A stretch of 16,403 nucleotides of DNA from Siphonobacter sp047605205 (GTDB taxonomy: Bacteria > Bacteroidota > Bacteroidia > Cytophagales > Spirosomataceae), in assembly GCA_047605205.1 (NCBI GenBank), contig JASGGE010000089.1, positions 1 to 16,403 on the forward strand, given 5' to 3'. The notes under the pieces are model-generated. The model had not been told where the DNA came from. It worked only from the letters and a program-made list of their open reading frames with translations, and did no database searches. This document shows, piece after piece, positions 7,519-14,892 of the stretch (positions within the stretch are counted from its first letter, which is position 1; each line of letters begins with the position of its first letter). Both the position numbers and the translations under genes were made by a program.

Positions 7519-9972
7519 ATGAAAGTTCTAAAGTTTGGTGGTACCTCCGTAGGAAGCATCAAAGCCATTGAGTCCGTTCTGGGCATTATACACGATAATT
7601 TACAACGCGGTGAAAAAATTGCCGTGGTTTTTTCAGCGATGGGCGGGTTTACCAATCAGTTGCTGGAAATGGGAAACCGGGCAGCTCGCAATGAAGAATA
7701 TAGAGATATTCTTAAAAAAGCTTCAGATCGGCACCTGGATGTGGTTAATCACTTCATTGGGCCCCGCTTTCGGAGTAGGGTCATTGCTGACGTGATGTCT
7801 TTATTTAATGAACTGGAAGATTTGCTGCGGGGCATTTCCCTGATTCGGGAAATATCACCTCGTACGTCTGATCTCCTGGTTAGTTTTGGTGAACGGCTTT
7901 CAACAACAGTTGTTGCCGAAATTCTGAAAGACCAGCACGTAGATTGTGCCTTTCTGGATGCTCGTAAGGTGATTAAAACCAATGCAGAATTCCAGCAGGC
8001 CGAGGTAAACTTTGAAATGACGAATCACCTGATTCAGCATCATTTCTCGAAAACAAAAGCCTTACAGTTAATTACGGGTTTTATTGGCTCAACCGAAGAT
8101 GGTATCACCACAACCTTGGGTCGTGGCGGTTCGGACTATACCGGGAGCATTTTCGGGTCTGCTCTGAATGCCTCTGTCATTGAAATCTGGACAGATGTGC
8201 CTGGGATGATGACTTCCGATCCCCGGAAAGTTAAAAATGCCTTTACTATTCCCGTAGTAAGTTATGCTGAAGCAATGGAGCTGACTCATTTCGGGGCCAA
8301 GGTCATTTATCCACCCAGCCTGACACCCGCTTTTAAAGCAAATATTCCAATTAAGGTTCTGAATACGTTTGATCCCAGCCACCCTGGCACGATCGTAACG
8401 CGTCAGGCTCCCCCGCATGAGTACATCATTACGGGTATCAGTTCTATTGATAACCTGGCCCTGGTTAACCTTCAGGGCTCAGGCATGATTGGTGTGGCTG
8501 GGGTATCGGCTAAGCTTTTTACTGTACTGGCTCGCTATGATATTTCGGTGATTCTGATTTCGCAGGCTTCATCCGAGCACTCCATTTGCTTTGCGATCGA
8601 TCCTAAATTTTCAACGAAAGTTCGGGACATTATTGAAACGGATTTTGCGAATGAACTACGTACGGGCGATATTGAAGGTATTGATATTCAGGAAAATCTA
8701 TCGGTTATTGCGGTAGTAGGGGAGGGCATGCGTCGTCATACCGGGGTTTCGGGCCGCCTGTTTTCTGTGCTTGGTAAAAACGGTATCAATATCGTTGCCA
8801 CGGCTCAGGGGAGTTCAGAGCTGAATATTTCCGTAGTAATCGAACGGAAAGACCTGTCAAAAGCTCTAAATGTTATTCATGAAAGTTTCTTTGCTGACCA
8901 GATAAAAACGCTGAATATTTTCCTGATGGGGACTGGGCTGATTGGCAAAACCCTATTGCATCAGCTGGACCAGCAGGAAACCTTCCTACGCAATTACCGG
9001 AATATTAAAATCCGGCTGATTGCCGTTACGAATAGCCGTAAAATGTTATTTGATGAAGGCGGTATCTCAAAGGAACACTGGCAGGACCGGCTCGAACAAA
9101 ACGGCGAAGCGGCTAATATGGGTTCCTTTGTTGAACGAGTTAAAGAACTTAATCTGCCCAACAGCATTTTCGTTGACTGTACGGCGAACAAATCAATCGT
9201 TAGCTCGTACGAAGGCCTGTTGGAAGCATCCGTATCCATCGTAACACCTAACAAAACAGCCAATGCGGCTTCTTATGACGAATATGTTCGTCGGCACCAC
9301 ATGGCTCTAAAGAAGGGCGTTAAATTTCTGTATGAAACTAACGTAGGGGCAGGACTACCCATTATCAATACCATTCAGGGGCTGATTGCCTCGGGTGATC
9401 GTTTCCTGAAAATCGAAGGAGTATTCTCTGGAACGTTAAGCTACATCTTTAACAATTTTCGCCCGGGCTTACGTTTTGCCGAGGTAGTTAAGGAAGCGAA
9501 AGCGAAGGGTTATACGGAGCCTGATCCGCGGGACGATTTGAGTGGTCAGGATGTGGCCCGTAAGATTTTGATTCTGGCCCGTGAAATTGGGATGCAGGTA
9601 AATTTTGAAGACGTTGAAATAAAGCCGCTATTGCCCGGAAGTTGCCAGAATGCCCCAACGGTTGAAGCATTTTTCGAGGAGCTTGAAAACTGTAACTCTG
9701 TTTTTGAAAAATGGGTAAACGATGCAGACGCTAAAGGCGAAAAATTACGCTATGTAGCTACGCTCGAGCACGGCAAAATTCAGATTGGATTGAAATCAGT
9801 TGGGATTAATCACCCCTTATACCCACTAGAAGGTGCTGATAACATCATTTCTTTTATTACCAAGCGTTATCACGATCGCCCCTTGGTTATCAAAGGCCCT
9901 GGTGCTGGTGCCGAAGTAACTGCTTCGGGGGTATTTGCCGACATTATTACGGTTGGGAGTTATTTGTCGTAA
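7519..9972 (+). CDS. thrA: Bifunctional aspartokinase / homoserine dehydrogenase
   Basis: This enzyme carries out the first (aspartate to aspartyl phosphate) and third (aspartate semialdehyde to homoserine) steps of the threonine/methionine branch; it is cytoplasmic. The 817-residue length matches bifunctional ThrA/MetL. The aspartokinase domain (about 1-290) starts with KFGGTSVGS (5-13) and includes TTLGRGGSDYTGS (198-210). Two ACT-type regulatory modules follow (about 310-460), with LINE-like blocks VSAKLFTVLARYDISV and SGRLFSVLGKNGINIV that suggest feedback control by an amino acid. The homoserine dehydrogenase domain (about 465-817) has the dinucleotide motif GTGLIG (471-476), FSGTLSYIFN (636-645) and the signature GYTEPDPRDDLSGQDVARK (664-682). 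thrB and thrC do not follow, so the gene stands alone with its own promoter. The ATG at 7519 gives the standard MKVLKFGGTS start. Confidence 0.97.
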   Translation: MKVLKFGGTSVGSIKAIESVLGIIHDNLQRGEKIAVVFSAMGGFTNQLLEMGNRAARNEEYRDILKKASDRHLDVVNHFIGPRFRSRVIADVMSLFNELEDLLRGISLIREISPRTSDLLVSFGERLSTTVVAEILKDQHVDCAFLDARKVIKTNAEFQQAEVNFEMTNHLIQHHFSKTKALQLITGFIGSTEDGITTTLGRGGSDYTGSIFGSALNASVIEIWTDVPGMMTSDPRKVKNAFTIPVVSYAEAMELTHFGAKVIYPPSLTPAFKANIPIKVLNTFDPSHPGTIVTRQAPPHEYIITGISSIDNLALVNLQGSGMIGVAGVSAKLFTVLARYDISVILISQASSEHSICFAIDPKFSTKVRDIIETDFANELRTGDIEGIDIQENLSVIAVVGEGMRRHTGVSGRLFSVLGKNGINIVATAQGSSELNISVVIERKDLSKALNVIHESFFADQIKTLNIFLMGTGLIGKTLLHQLDQQETFLRNYRNIKIRLIAVTNSRKMLFDEGGISKEHWQDRLEQNGEAANMGSFVERVKELNLPNSIFVDCTANKSIVSSYEGLLEASVSIVTPNKTANAASYDEYVRRHHMALKKGVKFLYETNVGAGLPIINTIQGLIASGDRFLKIEGVFSGTLSYIFNNFRPGLRFAEVVKEAKAKGYTEPDPRDDLSGQDVARKILILAREIGMQVNFEDVEIKPLLPGSCQNAPTVEAFFEELENCNSVFEKWVNDADAKGEKLRYVATLEHGKIQIGLKSVGINHPLYPLEGADNIISFITKRYHDRPLVIKGPGAGAEVTASGVFADIITVGSYLS

Positions 9973-9997
9973 ATGCTTTTTAACGAGCTTACTTAAA

Positions 9998-10037
9998 AAT
10001 GAACAAGGCGGCTGAATCTTCAGCCGCCTTGTTCATT
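9998..10037. terminator. 19-bp perfect hairpin between thrA and the metallopeptidase gene
   Basis: Bases 9998-10016 pair without mismatch with 10019-10037 around a 2-base centre, with a GC-rich core (GGCGGCTG). An A5 run on the left (9995-9999) gives a U-tract for leftward transcripts, so termination should be strongest for the metallopeptidase gene. Rightward transcripts from thrA also meet the stem but with a poor U-tract. It ends 3 bases from the metallopeptidase stop codon. Confidence 0.85.
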
Positions 10038-10039
10038 CA

Positions 10040-11140
10040 TTATGCTTCCTGCAAAGCTCGGTCCCACTCTTTTTTGAGTTGGCGGCCTTTGCGAGCAATT
10101 TGGTGAATGAATTTTATTTTCTTGATTACACCTGTGTTATAAACTTCGGGCACCAGATCAAGCAAGCCCATACTACGATTCAGCTCATTTAGCTTAATTC
10201 CCAGGACTTCATATCGTTTCAAAAGCTCATTCAGTTCGGCTCCTTTCATATCGGCGGTGTCTTCTTCTTCAATCAATAAACTTACGTTTTCAGCCGTGTC
10301 CAGAATAGAAATCATCTCCATATAACCCCGAAACGTTTCGGCGAAATCCTCCCAGGGATGCATACTGGCATAGGCACTGATGTAATTAAGTTGCCATTCG
10401 GGTTTAGGCCCACTTTGATAATAAGCATTCATGGCATCCGAATAACTTGGGTTATTATGGTCGCCGAAGACAGCAATGAATTCATCCTCACATTTATGCT
10501 GAACCAGTAGTTGCCAATAATAATGACCAATTTCATGACGGAAATGGCCAATGAGCGTACGGTGTGCTTCGCTGAATTCAACCCGATGCTGTTCCCGGTG
10601 TACAGGGTCCGCCTCTTCGATATTAATTGTAATGTTGCCATCTGCATGGCCAGTCATTACTTTTTCAGCAACGATGGCTTCCTGGTTCGGGCCGCTTGTC
10701 TGCATTACATTCCCCTTAAAATCAAAAGATAAGGGTAACTCAAAGCCTTCTTTCTCTGTGCCAGCTGGAAATCCAACTAAGTTCAGATTATAAAACATCC
10801 GGCGTTTTGCCGTTTCAAGCTTATACCATTTTTCCTGATTACCAGGAACATTTAAATCGGGGACGACCCGGTTGTACTTGCAGCAGTCGCATAATGAATC
10901 GGCCATTTCCCAAGATGTTTTTACCTGTACCATACGGTTACATACATGATAATCCCGATAGTTAACACATTTGGTTATGGTCGACTGACAGTTATTGCAG
11001 GAATAAGTATGTTCATTCATTGGATCGAAGGAGTGAATACCCTTGCACACGGGGCACCAGCCCACCTCACGATTACAAACAACACAGGAAGAATTTTCAA
11101 AATGTAAGATATTTTCACACTGGCAGGAATAGGTCTTCAT
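10040..11140 (-). CDS. Zinc-ribbon putative zinc metallopeptidase (COG4307 / Peptidase_Mx type)
   Basis: A predicted soluble zincin-type metallopeptidase of 366 residues. The N-terminal part is a cysteine-rich zinc-ribbon region (zinc-ribbon_6-like) with pairs C6/C8, C19/C22, C29/C32, C48/C51, then C58, C67 and C84/C86/C87. The middle part contains the gluzincin motif HEIGH (His202, Glu203, His206), preceded by a conserved GHFR. About 60 residues on, HPWEDFAETFRGYM (261-274) supplies a likely third zinc ligand (Glu264 or Asp265), as in the Peptidase_Mx family (PF15887). No signal peptide is seen, so it is probably cytoplasmic. Substrate unknown. Relatives recur beside transglutaminase, circularly permuted ATP-grasp and alpha-E genes, and here it is divergent from exactly such a pair. 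That suggests it removes or processes the peptide they make. Confidence 0.88.
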   Translation of the reverse strand: MKTYSCQCENILHFENSSCVVCNREVGWCPVCKGIHSFDPMNEHTYSCNNCQSTITKCVNYRDYHVCNRMVQVKTSWEMADSLCDCCKYNRVVPDLNVPGNQEKWYKLETAKRRMFYNLNLVGFPAGTEKEGFELPLSFDFKGNVMQTSGPNQEAIVAEKVMTGHADGNITINIEEADPVHREQHRVEFSEAHRTLIGHFRHEIGHYYWQLLVQHKCEDEFIAVFGDHNNPSYSDAMNAYYQSGPKPEWQLNYISAYASMHPWEDFAETFRGYMEMISILDTAENVSLLIEEEDTADMKGAELNELLKRYEVLGIKLNELNRSMGLLDLVPEVYNTGVIKKIKFIHQIARKGRQLKKEWDRALQEA

Positions 11141-11178
11141 TGAGTAAGTATTTTGTATAAGATTATTTTAAGCTAAAC

Positions 11179-11326
11179 AGTATCAGAAAGATATGAAAAA
11201 ATTATGCCAATTTTTGTAACAGGCACTGTAGAATATATTGCCCTATGTTTATTGAGAATTTTACTCTAAAAATTACCTGAAAGATAGTGTAAAACGCAGA
11301 CTGAAAACCCCAAACTTTCTGATACT
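11179..11326. promoter_or_regulatory. Divergent intergenic region with a 12-bp inverted repeat; candidate operator
   Basis: The 281-base AT-rich gap between the divergent metallopeptidase and transglutaminase genes (11141-11421) contains AGTATCAGAAAG at 11179-11190 and its exact reverse complement at 11315-11326. A partial third copy, TGAAAGATA, lies at 11278-11286 and shares GAAAGATA with the first site (11186-11193). Read leftward, GAAAGATA is TATCTTTC, one base from the -7 consensus, so these may instead be leftward promoter elements. A TAtatTTTG near-match (11348-11356) faces the transglutaminase gene. No hairpin terminator or small gene is seen in the gap. Confidence 0.35.
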
Positions 11327-11421
11327 AATTTTAGGAAATACGGTTTGTATATTTTGTAAAGTCAGTCAATAACATCATTTTAGCAATTTAGAAATTCCCA
11401 TTTAAAATATTAATCTGACGT

Positions 11422-14400
11422 ATGGCTATCCGGATTGCGATTTCTCACAAGACCAGTTATCAGTTCGATCGGTATGTAAGTTTATCGCCACACGTCTTCA
11501 GGCTTCGCCCTGCTCCTCACTCAAGGACGCCTATCGAAGGCTATTCATTTAAGATCTTCCCAGAAAATCATTTTATCAACTGGCAGCAAGATCCTTTTGG
11601 GAACTATCAGGCTCGGGTGGTCTTTCCAGAAAAGGCAAAAGAGCTTCGGATTGAAGTGGAGGTGCTGGCCCGGTTAGAGGTTATCAATCCTTTCGATTTC
11701 TTTGTGGAGGATGCCGCCGAACACTATCCATTTACCTATACTGAACAGTTACGAAGTGAATTAAGCCCATACCTGGAAATTCAGGAGGAAGGGCCTTTAC
11801 AGCTCGAATGGATTGAAAAAAATAAGATCGATTCTGAAATCCGTACGGTTGATTACCTCGTTCACCTCAATCAGAAGCTATACGAGACAATCGGGTATAA
11901 CATTCGGCTAGAACCCGGAGTACAATCCTGCGAACATACCCTGGAAATTAAGTACGGCTCTTGTCGGGATTCTGCCTGGTTATTAGTACAGATTCTCCGG
12001 CACTTGGGTATTGCAGCACGTTTTGTTTCGGGGTATTTAGTACAATTGAAAGCTGATGTAAAATCACTGGACGGCCCTTCAGGGCCAGAAGCCGATTTTA
12101 CGGACTTGCACGCCTGGGCGGAAGCCTATATCCCTGGTGCGGGCTGGATTGGGCTAGATCCTACATCTGGCCTTTTTGCAGGAGAAGGGCATATTCCACT
12201 TTGCTGTACACCACATTATAAGAGTGCTGCACCCGTAACCGGAGCAACTGATTATTGCGAAGTAACCTTCGATTTTGAGAATAAGGTTTTTCGAATTCAC
12301 GAAGACCCACGCGTTACTAAGCCATACACAGATGAGCAATGGAAACGAATCATGAAAGTGGGGGAGACTGTAGAAAAAGATCTACAGGAGGGGGACGTTC
12401 GAATGACAATGGGAGGCGAACCTACCTTTGTTTCCATTGACGATGCCGAATCTGCGGAATGGAATTCGGCTGCAGATGGCCCGCTTAAACGCAAACTATC
12501 CTATGACCTGGCTCTCCGGCTTAAAAATCGTTTTGCCCACGGAGGGCTACTGCATTTTGGACAGGGTAAATGGTATCCTGGCGAATCATTCCCCCGCTGG
12601 CAATATGGGCTTTATTGGAGGAATGATGGCTTACCGCTTTGGAATAATGATAATTTGATTGCTAAAGAAGATCAAACCAATTATACTTTCCGAGAAGCCG
12701 AGTTATTTATCAATGAGCTAACAAAGTATCTGGGACTTAGTACAACTAATATTATCCCAACTTACGAGGACCCGATTTACTGGGCATTGTCGGAAGGGAA
12801 AATTCCAATTAACCTTGATCCCTTAGATGTTAATCTAAGAGATTCTGCCGAAAGACGCACTTTGGCGAGCCATCTTGAAAAAGGTTTGAATAACCCGGTT
12901 GGGTTTGCCATTCCATTGAAATGGGAATATACAATGACTACCTGGGTAAGCTGCGTTTGGCAATTCCGCCGGGAACATTGTTTCCTCATTCCGGGTAATT
13001 CACCAGTGGGGCTACGCCTACCCTTGGATTCTTTGCCATTTGTTACGAAAAATCGTCGTGAGCAACCCGTAGAAAGAAGTCAGTTTGAAGATCTTCCGGC
13101 TTTGGAAAATTATCAGACGATCGTCACGCAGCGATATGGTACAGAAGCACCTGCTTATCAGGCTTCTAACCAGAAACGTGAAAAAGAAGTAGATCAGGAA
13201 GAGAAGACCCCCCTTTTTGATGTAGATACGATCGGAACGGCTTTAAGTATTGAAGAGCGAAACGGTATTCTATATTTATTCCTGCCACCAACAGACTATC
13301 TGGAGCATTACCTTGATTTGATTGCTTCAATTGAGGCTACTGCTGAAAAACTACAAATGCCTGTTCGGATTGAAGGCTATACCCCACCATCTGACTATCG
13401 GCTTCAGAAACTCGTTGTTTCACCTGATCCCGGCGTAATTGAAGTAAATATTCACCCAGCTAAAAACTGGCAGGAGCTAGTTGATAACACAACGGCTCTG
13501 TATGAAGAAGCCTTTCTGGCTCGTCTAGGCACAGAAAAATTCATGGTGGATGGCCGGCATACCGGCACAGGAGGCGGAAACCACGTAACTATTGGCGGTG
13601 CTACACCTTCTGATAGCCCGATCTTACGTCGGCCCGATTTACTCCGTAGTTTGGTTACCTACTGGCAGCACCATCCGGTATTAAGCTATCTTTTTGCTGG
13701 AGCTTTTATTGGCCCAACCAGTCAGGCACCACGCATTGATGAAGGTCGTGATGAGCGTTTGTATGAAGCCGAAATAGCATTTGATCAAATTCCGGAAGGA
13801 GAAAGCGTTCCTTTCTGGATGGTTGATCGAATCTTCAGAAATCTGCTGGTGGATGTTACCGGCAACACCCACCGGACGGAGTTTTGTATCGATAAGTTAT
13901 ACTCACCCGATTCGTCTACAGGGCGTTTGGGTATTCTGGAATTCCGGGCCTTTGATATGCCACCGCATAAGCATATGAATCTGGTGCAAACCTTGCTGAT
14001 TCGAGCGTTAGTATCCTGGTTCTGGAAACAGCCTTACAAGAAAAAGCTAATTCGCTGGGGTACTGAGTTGCACGATCGCTTCCTGTTGCCACACTATTCC
14101 TATATGGATATGCTGGACGTGGTGAATGATTTAAAATCAGCTGGTTACGATTTCGATATTTCCTGGTTTGATCCATTCTTCGAATTCCGTTTTCCGCACC
14201 ATGGTACAATCGAGATGGGAAATCTTCAGCTTGAACTTCGTCTTGGCATTGAACCCTGGCATGTGTTAGGTGAAGAATTGTCAAATTCAGGAACCGCCCG
14301 CTTTGTAGATTCTTCAATAGAACGCCTTCAGGTAAAAGTAAGCGGATTTGTTCAGGATCGTCATATCCTTACTTGCAATGGCTGTCGGGTGCCCTTACGC

Positions 14401-14820
14401 AGTACCGGAACCAAAGGAGAGTTCGTAGCCGGTATTCGGTATAAAGCCTGGAATCCGCCATCTGCCTTGCATCCTACCGTTGGGGTAGATGCACCTCTGA
14501 TTTTTGACATCATTGATACCTGGAATAATCGGGTTATTGGCGGGTGTACGTACTTTGTGTCGCACCCGGGTGGCCGTAGTTTTGATACGTACCCGGTTAA
14601 TAGTTACGAAGCAGAGTCACGCCGGATTAGTCGCTTCTGGAATTTTGGGCATACACCTTCTCAAATTGAAGAAATTCCGGTGCCAGTTAAATTTATGACG
14701 AGCCCTTCTCGCTTTGTGGCAGAGCACAAAAAAGATTTGCGAGTAGATACGCCAGTTGAATTAGTGAATCAGGAATATCCATATACACTGGACATGCGGC
14801 GTTTCTGGCGAGCGAAATAA
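11422..14820 (+). CDS. Transglutaminase-like protease fused to DUF2126
   Basis: A large cytoplasmic-looking fusion protein of 1132 residues with no signal peptide. Residues about 1-85 match the bacterial transglutaminase N-terminal domain (PF08379). About 150-260 is the transglutaminase core with an intact triad: Cys181 in YGSCRDSAWLL, His230 in DLHAWAEAY, and Asp246 in GWIGLDPTSG. Bacterial members usually act as peptidases or amide-bond exchangers. From about 325 to the end is DUF2126 (PF09899/COG4196). It opens with MGGEPTFVSIDD, then GQGKWYPGESFPRW, a charged linker at about 545-600, and a second half with EVNIHP (674-679), DGRHTGTGGGNHVTIGG (710-726) and LEFRAFDMPPH (839-849). That second half resembles the metal- and substrate-binding strands of glutamine-synthetase/GCS-like amidoligases, an inference not tested here. 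Full length for this family. The ATP-grasp gene follows after 72 bases. Confidence 0.93.
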   Translation: MAIRIAISHKTSYQFDRYVSLSPHVFRLRPAPHSRTPIEGYSFKIFPENHFINWQQDPFGNYQARVVFPEKAKELRIEVEVLARLEVINPFDFFVEDAAEHYPFTYTEQLRSELSPYLEIQEEGPLQLEWIEKNKIDSEIRTVDYLVHLNQKLYETIGYNIRLEPGVQSCEHTLEIKYGSCRDSAWLLVQILRHLGIAARFVSGYLVQLKADVKSLDGPSGPEADFTDLHAWAEAYIPGAGWIGLDPTSGLFAGEGHIPLCCTPHYKSAAPVTGATDYCEVTFDFENKVFRIHEDPRVTKPYTDEQWKRIMKVGETVEKDLQEGDVRMTMGGEPTFVSIDDAESAEWNSAADGPLKRKLSYDLALRLKNRFAHGGLLHFGQGKWYPGESFPRWQYGLYWRNDGLPLWNNDNLIAKEDQTNYTFREAELFINELTKYLGLSTTNIIPTYEDPIYWALSEGKIPINLDPLDVNLRDSAERRTLASHLEKGLNNPVGFAIPLKWEYTMTTWVSCVWQFRREHCFLIPGNSPVGLRLPLDSLPFVTKNRREQPVERSQFEDLPALENYQTIVTQRYGTEAPAYQASNQKREKEVDQEEKTPLFDVDTIGTALSIEERNGILYLFLPPTDYLEHYLDLIASIEATAEKLQMPVRIEGYTPPSDYRLQKLVVSPDPGVIEVNIHPAKNWQELVDNTTALYEEAFLARLGTEKFMVDGRHTGTGGGNHVTIGGATPSDSPILRRPDLLRSLVTYWQHHPVLSYLFAGAFIGPTSQAPRIDEGRDERLYEAEIAFDQIPEGESVPFWMVDRIFRNLLVDVTGNTHRTEFCIDKLYSPDSSTGRLGILEFRAFDMPPHKHMNLVQTLLIRALVSWFWKQPYKKKLIRWGTELHDRFLLPHYSYMDMLDVVNDLKSAGYDFDISWFDPFFEFRFPHHGTIEMGNLQLELRLGIEPWHVLGEELSNSGTARFVDSSIERLQVKVSGFVQDRHILTCNGCRVPLRSTGTKGEFVAGIRYKAWNPPSALHPTVGVDAPLIFDIIDTWNNRVIGGCTYFVSHPGGRSFDTYPVNSYEAESRRISRFWNFGHTPSQIEEIPVPVKFMTSPSRFVAEHKKDLRVDTPVELVNQEYPYTLDMRRFWRAK

Positions 14821-14892
14821 TGAAAAACTAAACGTGAAGGAGAACCTCATACTCAAGAAGTAACTACACTTCATGCGAAAACGTGAAATCGA

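Noticed and set aside
7313..7522. 69-residue plus-strand frame bridging the ABC gene and thrA, as a possible thrA leader peptide
   Set aside because: It starts inside the ABC gene in another frame, is not Thr- or Ile-rich, and runs through the promoter element, so it is not a convincing leader peptide.
8089..8418. 109-residue open frame on the minus strand
   Set aside because: Antisense to the aspartokinase domain of thrA; no promoter or motif supports it.
13916..14317. 133-residue open frame on the minus strand
   Set aside because: It lies wholly antisense to the strongly conserved DUF2126 region, and the translation has no domain-like composition.
14831..14887. Direct repeat AACGTGAA (14831-14838 and 14880-14887) between the transglutaminase and ATP-grasp genes
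   Set aside because: Only 8 bases, no dyad symmetry or hairpin; too short to claim as a regulatory site.
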